Below, in pieces: positions 15,377 through 24,649 of a stretch of DNA of 27,856 nucleotides. The stretch comes from an uncultured Chitinophagaceae bacterium (GTDB lineage: Bacteria > Bacteroidota > Bacteroidia > Chitinophagales > Chitinophagaceae): positions 1 through 27,856 of the forward strand of contig CALCNY010000246.1 of the NCBI GenBank assembly GCA_937897585.1, read 5' to 3'. Position 1 is the stretch's first letter, and each line of letters opens with the position of its first letter. Under the pieces are notes generated by a model. That model ran no database searches. It saw nothing but the letters and a program-made list of their open reading frames with translations, and was not told the origin of the DNA. The position numbers were made by a program, and so were the translations under genes.

Positions 15377-16303
15377 ATGAACTATAAAGATATACGAATT
15401 GTTTTCATGGGCACGCCCGAGTTTGCAGTGGCCTCATTATCAAAATTAGTAGACGCAGGATGTAATATCGTTGGTGTAATTACTGCACCAGATAAACCTG
15501 CAGGTCGTGGTATGGAATTACAACAAAGTGCGGTGAAGAAATATGCCGTCGAAAAAGGATTAACTATTTTACAACCTGAGAAATTAAAAAATCCAGAATT
15601 CATCGAACAATTGAAATCACTCAATGCTGATTTGCAAATTGTAGTTGCCTTTAGAATGCTACCGGAAATTGTCTGGAACATGCCGCCAATGGGCACTTTG
15701 AATTTACACGGTTCTTTATTACCGCAATACAGAGGCGCAGCTCCCATCAATTGGGCGATTATTAACGGTGAAGCATACACAGGTGTTACCACTTTCAAAC
15801 TCAAACACGAAATTGATACCGGCGATATTTTATTGAATGAAAAAATAACGATTGAAGACAATGAAACTGCCGGCACACTTCATGATAAAATGAAAGAAAT
15901 TGGCGCAGCAGTTTTATTGCAAACAGTTATAGGCCTTGCTGATGAAAGCATCACTGAAAAACCTCAAGACAATTTCAACATTAAACATGCGCCAAAAATA
16001 TTCACTGAAACCTGCGCCATTGACTGGAACAAATCTGCAAATGAAATCAATAATTTAATCAGAGGATTGTCTCCTTACCCTGCAGCATTTACTCATTTGG
16101 ATGGAAAGAAATTGAAAATATTTACGGCCACAATTGAAAAGTCAACCCCAACTTCATCAACCGGAACTTATGAAACAGATGGCAAACATTTTTTAAAATT
16201 CGCTTGTAACGACGGCTATATCAGCATTACAGATTTGCAACTCGAAGGAAAGAAAAGAATGAAGGTGGAAGATTTTTTGAGGGGGTATAGGTTTAGTGTT
16301 TAG
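15377..16303 (+). CDS. fmt: Methionyl-tRNA formyltransferase
   Basis: The 308-residue protein formylates initiator Met-tRNA using 10-formyl-tetrahydrofolate. The N-terminal Rossmann domain has RIVFMGTPEFAVASL (7-21), VITAPDKPAGRGM (34-46) and the catalytic signature LNLHGSLLPQYRGAAPINWAI (108-128), where Asn109 and His111 match Asn106/His108 of the E. coli enzyme. Asp147 in HEIDTGDILL completes the triad. The C-terminal OB-like domain contains LIRGLSPYPAAF and ITDLQLEGKKRMKVEDFLRGY. Length is normal. The last codons (FSV and the TAG stop) lie within a periodic gtttagt repeat that continues for about 30 bases past the stop. Confidence 0.95.
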   Translation: MNYKDIRIVFMGTPEFAVASLSKLVDAGCNIVGVITAPDKPAGRGMELQQSAVKKYAVEKGLTILQPEKLKNPEFIEQLKSLNADLQIVVAFRMLPEIVWNMPPMGTLNLHGSLLPQYRGAAPINWAIINGEAYTGVTTFKLKHEIDTGDILLNEKITIEDNETAGTLHDKMKEIGAAVLLQTVIGLADESITEKPQDNFNIKHAPKIFTETCAIDWNKSANEINNLIRGLSPYPAAFTHLDGKKLKIFTATIEKSTPTSSTGTYETDGKHFLKFACNDGYISITDLQLEGKKRMKVEDFLRGYRFSV

Positions 16304-16335
16304 TGTTTAGTGTTTGGTGTTTATTGTTTGGTGTA
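16291..16335 (+). repeat. gtttagt/gtttggt repeat (family B), copy at the fmt end
   Basis: An eight-base periodic run, gtttagt gtttagt gtttagt gtttggt gtttatt gtttggt, starting inside the last codons of fmt and running 32 bases past the stop. Confidence 0.8.
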
Positions 16336-16405
16336 ATTAATATCAAGTATCTAAAAAACAACATCTGTTCCCTATTTCCCATTACATTCGAATTTTACAT
16401 CCAAT

Positions 16406-16440
16406 AAAAAAAGCCCACTCCAATTTAGGAGCAGGCTTTT
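16406..16440. terminator. Bidirectional intrinsic terminator between fmt and the giant gene
   Basis: An A-run, then a stem AAAAGCC...CTCC / GGAG...GGCTTTT with a two-by-two mismatch and a six-base loop. T-runs flank both directions. It lies 103 bases after fmt and 59 bases after the giant minus-strand gene, so it can end both converging transcripts. Confidence 0.8.
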
Positions 16441-16498
16441 AATCAAATTGACGATCTAAAATTTAGTAATTATTAAAACACCAAATTATCAAATCAAC

Positions 16499-19400
16499 TT
16501 AGTACTTCACAACCCTCATTGTCTTTAATTCACCACCCTGATTAATTTCTAGGAAATAAACACCGGATTTTAAATCGGAACCCATTAGTATTGTTTCATT
16601 AGGATTGAGCATCATCATCTTTATTTGTCTTCCTTGCAAATCTAATAATCTTGCGTTTACAATTGAACCATTTGAAGAAGAAGTAACTTTAACTTTGAAC
16701 AAATTTGTTGTTGGATTAGGATAAACATTTACCTCCATTAATGACGAACCTTTAGTAGAGGCTTTTGTATACATATTTCCAGGATTTGCAGGACAAGATG
16801 GTAGTCTGATTGTTGTGTACTTTTGACTACTCACTCCACAATTGTTAACCGACTTAACCGATACATTACCATCTATTACACCTGAACCATAGGTAACTGA
16901 AATAGTTCTAGTTCCTTGCCCACTCATAATTGTAGCTCCTTGTGGCACAGACCATTCCAAAGAATTAACATTTAATGGCATAGCAGCAACTGAATAAGTA
17001 AATTGTCTTACAGGACAATCAGAAACATTAATAACATCAATATTACCTGGTGTAATTGGTTTCAATGCACTAATAGTCAGCGTTCTTGAAACACTTATTC
17101 CACATGCATTTATTGCGATAACTGAAATAGATCCCCCTGTAAATCCTGCTGGATATCTAAAGCTGATTGTATTGCTCCCCTGACCTATTACATTTGTTAC
17201 ACCTGATGGCAAAGTCCATGTATAGCTCACAACAACTGGCGAAGCACTTACACTATATGTTGCATTCATGCCATTTGGCCCAATATATTCACAAGAGTTT
17301 ATTGGACCGCTGATGATTGATGGCTGAGATGGATTGTTTCTTGTAATCAAGATCGATCTTACAGGGCTAACCCCACATGCATTTATTGATTTTACATTCA
17401 AAGTGCTTGTTGAAAAATTAGTTGAAAATAAAATCGAGACAGTAGTATCAGATTCTCCATCACCATTTATATGAGTAATAGTTGTACTCCCATTTTGAGC
17501 AGTCCACAAGTAAGATGATGCTGTTCTTCCATTACTAGCTTCTTCTATTACTTTTGGAATAGTAAAAATAATAGGGGTATTTGTTCCTAAACTTGGGCAA
17601 ACATTAGTACTTGAAGCAACAATTGGAGCTGGGGTTACTGGATATTGTGTTGCTAAGTAAAAGACTTTCACCGGACCATTACCACAAGGTGAGCTTGCCA
17701 CGACTCTAATTTGTTTGTATGAAGAAGTATATAACGCAGAAGATATTGTAACGGTTATCACATTTGTTCCTTGACCGCTAACCATCGTTACCCCCTGTGG
17801 CAAAGTCCAATAATATGAAGTTATTCCTTGAGTTACTGGAAGGCTATAATTAAGTTGTTCGCCCGTATTTGCATAGGCACATACATTTTTTACACCAAAA
17901 ATAGCAGCATTAATAGTGGCTGTAGTTCCAGTAGCAATAGTCAAATGTAAAGTATCAACTGAAGTTGAACAATCATTGACACCTGAATAATTGTAAGTAT
18001 AGGTACCACTAATATTATATACAACTCCATGCCATGTATATGTACTACAAGCAACTTGTGTGTAAGAATTATGAATCGGAAGCGTAATAATCAAATGCAA
18101 AGTATCAACTGAAGCACATCCGTTGCCATTTGTGTAACTGTATGTGTAATTACCGCTAGTTGTGTATGCAGTTGCATGCCATGTATATGTTTCACATGCA
18201 GTTTGATTTTCTGCATTATGCGTACCATAATTGATGGTTAAATGCAAAGTATCAACAGAAGCACATCCGTTGCCGTTTGTATAACTAAAAGTGTAATTAC
18301 CAGAAGTAGTATATGCTGTTGCGTGCCATGTATAGGTTTCACATGCAGATTGTGTTTCTGCATTGTGTGTTCCATAGTTGATCGTTAAATGCAAGGTATC
18401 TACTGAAGCACATCCACTACCGTTAGTATAACTATAAGTATAATCTCCACTGGTTGTGTACGCAGTGCTATGCCATGTATAAGTTTCACAAGAAGTTTGA
18501 CTAGTTGCGTTATGTGTGCCGTAATTGATAGTCAAATGTAAAGTATCAACTGAAGCACATCCACTTCCATTGGTGTAACTGTATGTATAGTCTCCGCTGG
18601 TTGTGTACGCTGTGCCATGCCATGTGTAAGTCTCACAAGCAGTTTGAGAAGTTGCATTATGTGTACCGTAGTTGATAGTCAAATGTAAAGTATCAACTGA
18701 TGCACAGCCACTACCATTGGTATAAGTGTATGTATAATTTCCACTGGCTGTATAAGCAGTTCCATGCCATGTGTAGGTTTCACAAGCAGTTTGAGATGTT
18801 GCATTGTGTGTACCATAATTGATGGTCAAATGTAAAGTATCAACTGAAGCACATCCACTTCCATTGGTGTAGCTATATGTATAATTTCCGCTGGTTGTAT
18901 AAACAGTACCATGCCATGTGTAGGTTTCACAAGAAGTTTGAGATGTTGCGTTGTGTGTACCATAATTGATGGTCAAATGCAAGGTATCTACTGATGCACA
19001 GCCACTTCCATTGGTGTAGCTGTAAGTGTAATTTCCACTGGTTGTATAAGCAGTTCCATGCCATGTGTAGGTTTCACAGGCAGTTTGTGTTGTTGAATTG
19101 TATGTACCGGTATTGATAGTTAAATGTAAAGTATCTACTGACGCACAACCATTTCCGTCAGTATAGCTGTATGTATAATTTCCACTTGAAGTATAGGTAT
19201 TACCATGCCATACATAAGAAACGCAACCAGACTGTGTTTCAGCGTTATGAGTTCCTGTGTTAATAGTTAAATTTAATTTTACTACTGAATCACATCCTAC
19301 AGCATTTGTAGTTGTCCAAGTGGGTGTATTGGTTGAAGAGGTGTAAGTAGTACCATGCCATGTATAACTGTTACATGCCGAAACTGTTTGAGTGTAAGTT

Positions 19401-22400
19401 GAAGCCGCTTTTATTGTAAGTGTTAAGGTCACAACTGAATCACAACCTACAGCATTCGTTGTTGTATAGGTTTTTACTCCACTTGTGGTGTATGTTGTAC
19501 CATTCCATGTATAACTTGTACAAGCTGTTATTGGTGAAGCAGTAGAAGAAGAAGAATATTTATAAGTTAGCAATTTTGTGCTTGAATCTGCCAGACAACC
19601 TGTATTAGGATTGGCCTTTAATTTCAATGTAACATATCCTCTGCTTAAATCTGCTGCGCTAGGCGTATAAGTTGTTGTAGATAAAGCAGTCGCTGTTGCG
19701 TTGTTGGCAAAACTTCCCGATCCATCTATAGTTGACCAAACCAATGAAGCATAATTTGATGCAGTAGCAGCAGATGCTATGTTGGCTGCAACATTATTAC
19801 ATGCTGACATTGCAGCACCTGCATTAATAACTGGCTGCCCACTACATGGTAGAAATGTAAATCCTGATGCAGTTGCTGTTCCACCTGCTGTTGTTACACT
19901 TACAGAACCTGTTGATCCTGTATCAATCACTGCTGTAATTTGTGTGGCAGAATTGACGGTATAACTGTAAACCACAACATCACCAAATGTAACTTGTTGT
20001 GCATTTAAGAAATTGGTTCCGGTGATTACCACCGTATAATGATATCCTGCTGATGTAGGAGTAAATGAAGTGATAGTTGGAGCAGGTATTGAATAATAAG
20101 TAAACAAATTTGCTCCTGAAGTACTATCTATTCCTCCTGGTGCGGTAACAAACAATTTCAAGTTTGATCCTGTTCCTTCTGGAATGGTTAAGGTAATAGA
20201 AGTAGCAGAATTGACTGTATAATTAGCTACATAAAACTCACCTAAATAAATAGATGATGTTCCCAAAAATCCTGTTCCTGTAACGGTCATAGTGTTTCCG
20301 GGAATTGCAGTAGTTGGGGTAATTGAAGTGATAGACACAACAGGAGCTGGATTCACAGTAAACAAAGTACTTGCTATGCTACTGCAGGCTCCTGAAGTAA
20401 CCGTATAATAAATAGTTGTAGTTCCTTCAGATGAACCCGTGACACGACCGGTCGCATTTACAAAAGCCACAGACATATCTGATGAACTCCACACACCGTT
20501 TAAGGTAACATCACTCAATTGAGATGATAAACCAACTGTTGCATTGGCTGTTCCTGTGATTGCACTTACAGTTGGTGTGATACCAACAGTTGTGGTATTA
20601 CTTGCTGAACTATTGGATGTACAACCAGCCGTATTTTGATAATTAATGGTAACTGTTTTGCTTCCTGCTGTTAACCATTTTAAAGTAACGGTATTTGATG
20701 AAGTCCCAATACCTCCTGAAGTAATAGTATAATCTGTTCCTAAAGTTCCGGGCACACTCCATGAATAGTTTGTTTGTCCTGACTCTGTTGTGTAAGACAC
20801 ATCAATGCCACTACAAGTATTTGCAGCAGGTGCTGAGATGAAAGTTGGTGTTGGCTTGGCATTAACCGTTACCGTGGTACTGGCGGTTTCGAGGTTACTT
20901 CCCGAAGAAGCATCTTGTACTCTTACTAGCGCATATACATAAGTGCCGGCTGTATTTACAGGAACATTTAATGTTACCGTTGAAGAACCACCACTGGTAG
21001 AAATGGTTTGATTGCTGCCGCCATTTATAGTATAAGTAAATGTATAAGGCAAACTGGTACTACCTGATCCGGTGAAAGTTATCACAGGCGTTGTTCCATT
21101 TAAACAAATACTCGACAATGAACTACTAATGCTTGCAAATGGCGCATTTGTAGTAGTTGTAATGGTATTCGAATTGTTGTAATTAGTAGCTCTAATTCTG
21201 TAATAATAAGTGGTATTGGATGTTAACCCGGTAATATTTTTTGATGTATCAGCCACGGTGAATGGTGAGCCTGAAATAGGTGCGCTGAATGTATTGTTGG
21301 TAGATACATCCAGTGTGTAACTACTAATAGTACCTAATTGAGGGGCAGACCATTTAGCTGTAAAGCTTGTGGATGTACGATTGGCAGCCTCTGTGGCTAC
21401 CAAAGTTTCAGGTGCATTGGTAACAACTGTTGTAACATTTGAATAGCCTCCTGTTGTAGTTACACCCGTTCCTGATTTCTCGGCACGAACTCTGTAATAA
21501 TAAGTAGTAGATGCCGTTAGGCCTGATATCGTGTAGCTGTTAACGTTACTTACATCCTTGTTATTATACCCTGATACAAAAGAAGAAAAATCAGAGGCTG
21601 TTGATACATCTAAATAATATTTTTGAGCAACACCTGTTACAGGCGTAGTCCAGTTGGCTACAAAACCCAAGCTATATTTATTGGTGGCTGCTGTTGTAAC
21701 CGGCACCACCATCGCATAACTCTCTACCCAGTTGGATGTGCTGCCGCTATTGGCAACATTTCGCAATCTACCTGTAAAATTATTATTGGTCTGATCAAAC
21801 AAACTGTTCAATCCTGCATTATTTCCTCCGGCAATGCCCTGGTTCATGTTGTAATAAGCCACCAGCGAAGTGCTTGCAGGACTGATAGGCTTATTCATGT
21901 TAGCAATAATAGAATCCTGCGAACGGGCTGTTCGCCAAATGCGCACCTCATCAATGTTTCCATCGAAATATCTAGGACTAGTGGCAAAGTCCACACCAAT
22001 CATCACACTGTCTGTATTGTTGGCAGTGGTAAGTGCTGTACCGGTAAGTGCTATTGACTGACCATTGATGTAAACATATCTATTACTTCCGTTTTTTACT
22101 GCAGCCACATGTTGCCATTTTCCCTGTGTCAATACGCCATTAGCAGTAACCAATTCATCAAATGTGATACCTGAATAGGGCGAACCTCCTGTCAATCTCA
22201 ATATAAATCCATTGGAAGAAGAAGTATGATATTTTGAAACGATTCCACCTAAAAAAGTGAAATTATTTGGTTTGATCCAAGCCTCGATGGTATAATTGTT
22301 GGTGAGATCGAGTGAATCATTATCAGGTATGGCCACATAATCGTTGGTGCCATCAAAATTGAGTGAATTAGCAGGTTCTGAGGCTGTTGCAATATTAATG

Positions 22401-24415
22401 GTAACAGTATCTACCAATACATTTGCCGCATCGCCCTGCATACCACCGAACTCTATAACAAAAAACTTTGAAGCGGTAGCATCAGCATCATTCCATGTAC
22501 CGTCTGAACCAAAAAACTCAGTTGCATGTTCCGTTCCTCCAGAGTTACTGGGCTCCCCGGATCTCCAGTTGTTGTATTTTCCAGAAATAGTAGTTACTGG
22601 ACTATTAGTAGACGTTATCTGTGTACCTTTTTCCGGACCGGTTACCCAATAGAATTTTCCTTCTGAAGCGGCTTGGTTGGCGTAAGTTGTAGTTCCGGTT
22701 GCGGCATTGATTTGTGCATAATCATCTGATAATCCAATCCAAATATTATTTCCCGCAGTTAAACTTTTAATAGTATCATTTTCCGCTTGAGAATTGATAG
22801 TAGCCAAATAACCTTGACAACCATATCTAAGATAACCGTCGGAATTGGCTTTTGCATTTGCCCATGTGGCACTATTGCCCGAAGTAAGTATCGGAAAATA
22901 AAAATGTCCATCTGGTCCAAAGGTATAATCGCCAAAAGCATAAGCGATTTTGCGGGTGTTATTCCCTTTTTTATAAGCCTTGAAAGTTACATTTCTCAAT
23001 ACGCCCTGCCAAACTGAAGCTGCCACATTTTGGGTTGATGCGGTAAATGTTAGTACACCCGAAGCAGTATCATATGCTGCAGTGATGCCAGAAGGCAAAC
23101 TGCTTCTGTAATATAAACTATCTCCGTACTGCTTGCCTGAAACAAAAAACACTTTGAATTTGTAGTGATAAGCCTGAGCATTCTTTGTAAATGTCATATT
23201 TGAATCCAACACCGTTGTCGTAATCCCATCAGCATATGCCGTTACAGGATTATTTGTACAATTGACAACTATTGGCTGAGTGGTAGTAGAAAATTGTGAT
23301 CTAAAAATTTTATAATAGTAACCAGCCCCCCCTCTTTGCACATAATCTTCTATGTAGCCTCCTTGATTTTCCACAGTTGATTTGTTAGCTCGAACTCTGA
23401 ACGAACGGGTTTGGTTTTGCAATAATCCAGTTAGTGTATAACTAGTCACATTACCCACATTAATTGTTCTTAATGTCCCTTGTCCTTCATTATTTCCACC
23501 ATAATCTAAATCTAAGTAGTAGTTGTCCACAGTCCCAAATGCGGGCGGTGTCCATGAAAATGTAGCTGAATTATAAGAAATATTGGATAGAGTAACATTA
23601 GTAGGTACAACCACTGCGTAGCTTTCAATCCAGTTGCTGGTAGTACCGCTTAATGCAAAATTTTTCAGCGTTCCGGTATTGCCATTATTCGACCAATCAT
23701 TTACAGACGTTCCTGAAGTTTCATTGAATTTATAATATAAGTAGAGATTACTAGAGTTGACAGCACCATCTATTTCTCCATACATATTGGCTTGAATTTG
23801 TTCCTTAGTTCTAGCTGTTTTCCAAATACGAAGTTCGTCCATACTTCCTTTGTTATAAAATGGCGCCCAAGGTCCTATGGCCCACTTTCCTGTTTTACCA
23901 TTAAAGTTGATATAGTTGGCAGAAGAATCTGTTACCACGCCATCCTGATAAAATTTGGTACCAGTGGCTGCAGATGAAGTAACAGCGATGTGATGCCATT
24001 TGTTATTGTATGGAAAACTTGGATTGGATGTATTAAAATTGAAGTTTGGTGATGATGAACTTACATTAAAATACCAAGCATTGGTTACTTTAAATAAATC
24101 ATTACCGGTTGAATTTTCTTTAAAATTAATCAAATTACGAGTAGGACTTGTTGAACTGAGTTCATCAGAACGCATCCAAAACTCAACCGTTAAAGCGCTC
24201 ATTGAAGTGATGCTGTTATTGGTGTTTATATAATCATTCACCCCATCAAAATTGATACAGTTACCGGGAGTAGCAGCAGGGCTATTGTTACTTACTGAGC
24301 TCTGAGCAATTACAATATTACATGTTACTGAAAACAGTAAAAACATAAGTGCAGCAATAAAACACTTACTTCCAAATTGCTTTTTAAAAAATCGAAAACT
24401 TGTTGCGTTGTTCAT
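16499..24415 (-). CDS. Giant T9SS type A surface protein (LamG-CTLD-LamG-FN3-TIG-tandem repeats-PKD)
   Basis: The 2638-residue protein is the largest gene in the window. It has a long signal peptide (membrane part FIAALMFLLFSV, cleavage near residue 38). The domain order is LamG/concanavalin-like (about 53-262, FDGVNDYINT to WIESYAVVVP), FN3 (about 265-365), an uncharacterised stretch, C-type lectin-like (about 500-657, GYLATINSQAEND, NIWIGLSDD, YNNWRSGEPSN), and a second LamG (about 684-897). Next come two FN3 domains (about 900-1085), Ig/Big-like regions, two IPT/TIG domains (about 1355-1523) and eleven 49-51-residue repeats (1621-2163). Four PKD-like domains follow (to about 2540), each with YxWTLPxGV...GQG and an NACG-like end. 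The C-terminus (2558-2638) is a type A T9SS sorting domain with NVYPNPTTNLFKV, LLDLQGRQ and LKSGVYFLEI. It should be exported and attached to the cell surface as a glycan-binding or adhesion protein. The reading frame is intact. It is divergent from a TPR/HTH regulator. Confidence 0.93.
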   Translation of the reverse strand: MNNATSFRFFKKQFGSKCFIAALMFLLFSVTCNIVIAQSSVSNNSPAATPGNCINFDGVNDYINTNNSITSMSALTVEFWMRSDELSSTSPTRNLINFKENSTGNDLFKVTNAWYFNVSSSSPNFNFNTSNPSFPYNNKWHHIAVTSSAATGTKFYQDGVVTDSSANYINFNGKTGKWAIGPWAPFYNKGSMDELRIWKTARTKEQIQANMYGEIDGAVNSSNLYLYYKFNETSGTSVNDWSNNGNTGTLKNFALSGTTSNWIESYAVVVPTNVTLSNISYNSATFSWTPPAFGTVDNYYLDLDYGGNNEGQGTLRTINVGNVTSYTLTGLLQNQTRSFRVRANKSTVENQGGYIEDYVQRGGAGYYYKIFRSQFSTTTQPIVVNCTNNPVTAYADGITTTVLDSNMTFTKNAQAYHYKFKVFFVSGKQYGDSLYYRSSLPSGITAAYDTASGVLTFTASTQNVAASVWQGVLRNVTFKAYKKGNNTRKIAYAFGDYTFGPDGHFYFPILTSGNSATWANAKANSDGYLRYGCQGYLATINSQAENDTIKSLTAGNNIWIGLSDDYAQINAATGTTTYANQAASEGKFYWVTGPEKGTQITSTNSPVTTISGKYNNWRSGEPSNSGGTEHATEFFGSDGTWNDADATASKFFVIEFGGMQGDAANVLVDTVTINIATASEPANSLNFDGTNDYVAIPDNDSLDLTNNYTIEAWIKPNNFTFLGGIVSKYHTSSSNGFILRLTGGSPYSGITFDELVTANGVLTQGKWQHVAAVKNGSNRYVYINGQSIALTGTALTTANNTDSVMIGVDFATSPRYFDGNIDEVRIWRTARSQDSIIANMNKPISPASTSLVAYYNMNQGIAGGNNAGLNSLFDQTNNNFTGRLRNVANSGSTSNWVESYAMVVPVTTAATNKYSLGFVANWTTPVTGVAQKYYLDVSTASDFSSFVSGYNNKDVSNVNSYTISGLTASTTYYYRVRAEKSGTGVTTTGGYSNVTTVVTNAPETLVATEAANRTSTSFTAKWSAPQLGTISSYTLDVSTNNTFSAPISGSPFTVADTSKNITGLTSNTTYYYRIRATNYNNSNTITTTTNAPFASISSSLSSICLNGTTPVITFTGSGSTSLPYTFTYTINGGSNQTISTSGGSSTVTLNVPVNTAGTYVYALVRVQDASSGSNLETASTTVTVNAKPTPTFISAPAANTCSGIDVSYTTESGQTNYSWSVPGTLGTDYTITSGGIGTSSNTVTLKWLTAGSKTVTINYQNTAGCTSNSSASNTTTVGITPTVSAITGTANATVGLSSQLSDVTLNGVWSSSDMSVAFVNATGRVTGSSEGTTTIYYTVTSGACSSIASTLFTVNPAPVVSITSITPTTAIPGNTMTVTGTGFLGTSSIYLGEFYVANYTVNSATSITLTIPEGTGSNLKLFVTAPGGIDSTSGANLFTYYSIPAPTITSFTPTSAGYHYTVVITGTNFLNAQQVTFGDVVVYSYTVNSATQITAVIDTGSTGSVSVTTAGGTATASGFTFLPCSGQPVINAGAAMSACNNVAANIASAATASNYASLVWSTIDGSGSFANNATATALSTTTYTPSAADLSRGYVTLKLKANPNTGCLADSSTKLLTYKYSSSSTASPITACTSYTWNGTTYTTSGVKTYTTTNAVGCDSVVTLTLTIKAASTYTQTVSACNSYTWHGTTYTSSTNTPTWTTTNAVGCDSVVKLNLTINTGTHNAETQSGCVSYVWHGNTYTSSGNYTYSYTDGNGCASVDTLHLTINTGTYNSTTQTACETYTWHGTAYTTSGNYTYSYTNGSGCASVDTLHLTINYGTHNATSQTSCETYTWHGTVYTTSGNYTYSYTNGSGCASVDTLHLTINYGTHNATSQTACETYTWHGTAYTASGNYTYTYTNGSGCASVDTLHLTINYGTHNATSQTACETYTWHGTAYTTSGDYTYSYTNGSGCASVDTLHLTINYGTHNATSQTSCETYTWHSTAYTTSGDYTYSYTNGSGCASVDTLHLTINYGTHNAETQSACETYTWHATAYTTSGNYTFSYTNGNGCASVDTLHLTINYGTHNAENQTACETYTWHATAYTTSGNYTYSYTNGNGCASVDTLHLIITLPIHNSYTQVACSTYTWHGVVYNISGTYTYNYSGVNDCSTSVDTLHLTIATGTTATINAAIFGVKNVCAYANTGEQLNYSLPVTQGITSYYWTLPQGVTMVSGQGTNVITVTISSALYTSSYKQIRVVASSPCGNGPVKVFYLATQYPVTPAPIVASSTNVCPSLGTNTPIIFTIPKVIEEASNGRTASSYLWTAQNGSTTITHINGDGESDTTVSILFSTNFSTSTLNVKSINACGVSPVRSILITRNNPSQPSIISGPINSCEYIGPNGMNATYSVSASPVVVSYTWTLPSGVTNVIGQGSNTISFRYPAGFTGGSISVIAINACGISVSRTLTISALKPITPGNIDVINVSDCPVRQFTYSVAAMPLNVNSLEWSVPQGATIMSGQGTRTISVTYGSGVIDGNVSVKSVNNCGVSSQKYTTIRLPSCPANPGNMYTKASTKGSSLMEVNVYPNPTTNLFKVKVTSSSNGSIVNARLLDLQGRQIKMMMLNPNETILMGSDLKSGVYFLEINQGGELKTMRVVKY
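17927..19555 (-). repeat. Eleven tandem 49-51-residue repeats inside the giant gene
   Basis: Residues 1621-2163 of the giant protein are eleven head-to-tail units. Units 3-10 are exactly 49 residues (147 bases), units 1 and 11 are 50 and unit 2 is 51. Unit starts on the minus strand are 19555, 19405, 19252, 19105, 18958, 18811, 18664, 18517, 18370, 18223 and 18076. The consensus is THNATSQTACETYTWHG, then TAYTTSGNYTYSYTNGSG, then CASVDTLHLTINYG. Each unit has two cysteines (position 10 and about 36), suited to an intra-unit disulfide. Units 1-2 have a divergent CDSVVTLTLTI ending, and the last unit is also divergent. Synonymous codons vary between units while the protein is nearly constant. 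Confidence 0.95.
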
Positions 24416-24464
24416 ATTATTGATGTTTACTATTTTGAAATATTATACCCTTTGGTTGTTTTGA

Positions 24465-24480
24465 CATTCACATGTTAATG
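24465..24480. promoter_or_regulatory. Imperfect palindrome in the divergent promoter region
   Basis: CATTCACATGTTAATG is a 16-base inverted repeat that differs from its own reverse complement at only one symmetric base-pair position per half. It sits 50 bases upstream of the giant gene ATG and 170 bases upstream of the regulator, which is a plausible operator position. Function is inferred only. Confidence 0.25.
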
Positions 24481-24492
24481 CTTAATTTGCAT

Positions 24493-24518
24493 CGTTGAAC
24501 CTCTTTGAAACTTTTGAG
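24493..24518 (+). repeat. ttgaaccttttgaac repeat (family A), copy 4
   Basis: A short, degenerate run, gttgaacctctttgaaactt ttgagg, in the divergent gap between the giant gene and the regulator. Confidence 0.45.
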
Positions 24519-24649
24519 GGATTTGACGTCGCAAGGTGTGTGAATTTTTTAAAATTTCAAGTGGACAAAATATGGTCAAATTCATAAAGCATTATTTTTC
24601 AACTTATTAAAAAATCATAATAATCAATTTGTCTACAAAATGTCAAAAG

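Noticed and set aside
15382..15876. 164-codon open frame opposite fmt
   Set aside because: It lies wholly antisense to a clear fmt gene with all catalytic motifs and has no family resemblance of its own.
17927..19555. Regular 147-base spacing as a possible CRISPR or satellite array
   Set aside because: The period is in frame, the units are whole copies without unique spacers, and they encode a conserved protein repeat within an intact reading frame.
21623..22057. 144-codon open frame opposite the giant gene
   Set aside because: It is one of several open frames antisense to the Thr/Ser-rich giant gene. It has no recognisable domain and its composition is explained by the opposite strand.
24629..24649. 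TTG start for the regulator, seven codons upstream of the ATG
   Set aside because: It would put polar residues before a typical signal sequence; the ATG at 24650 gives a normal basic-hydrophobic start.
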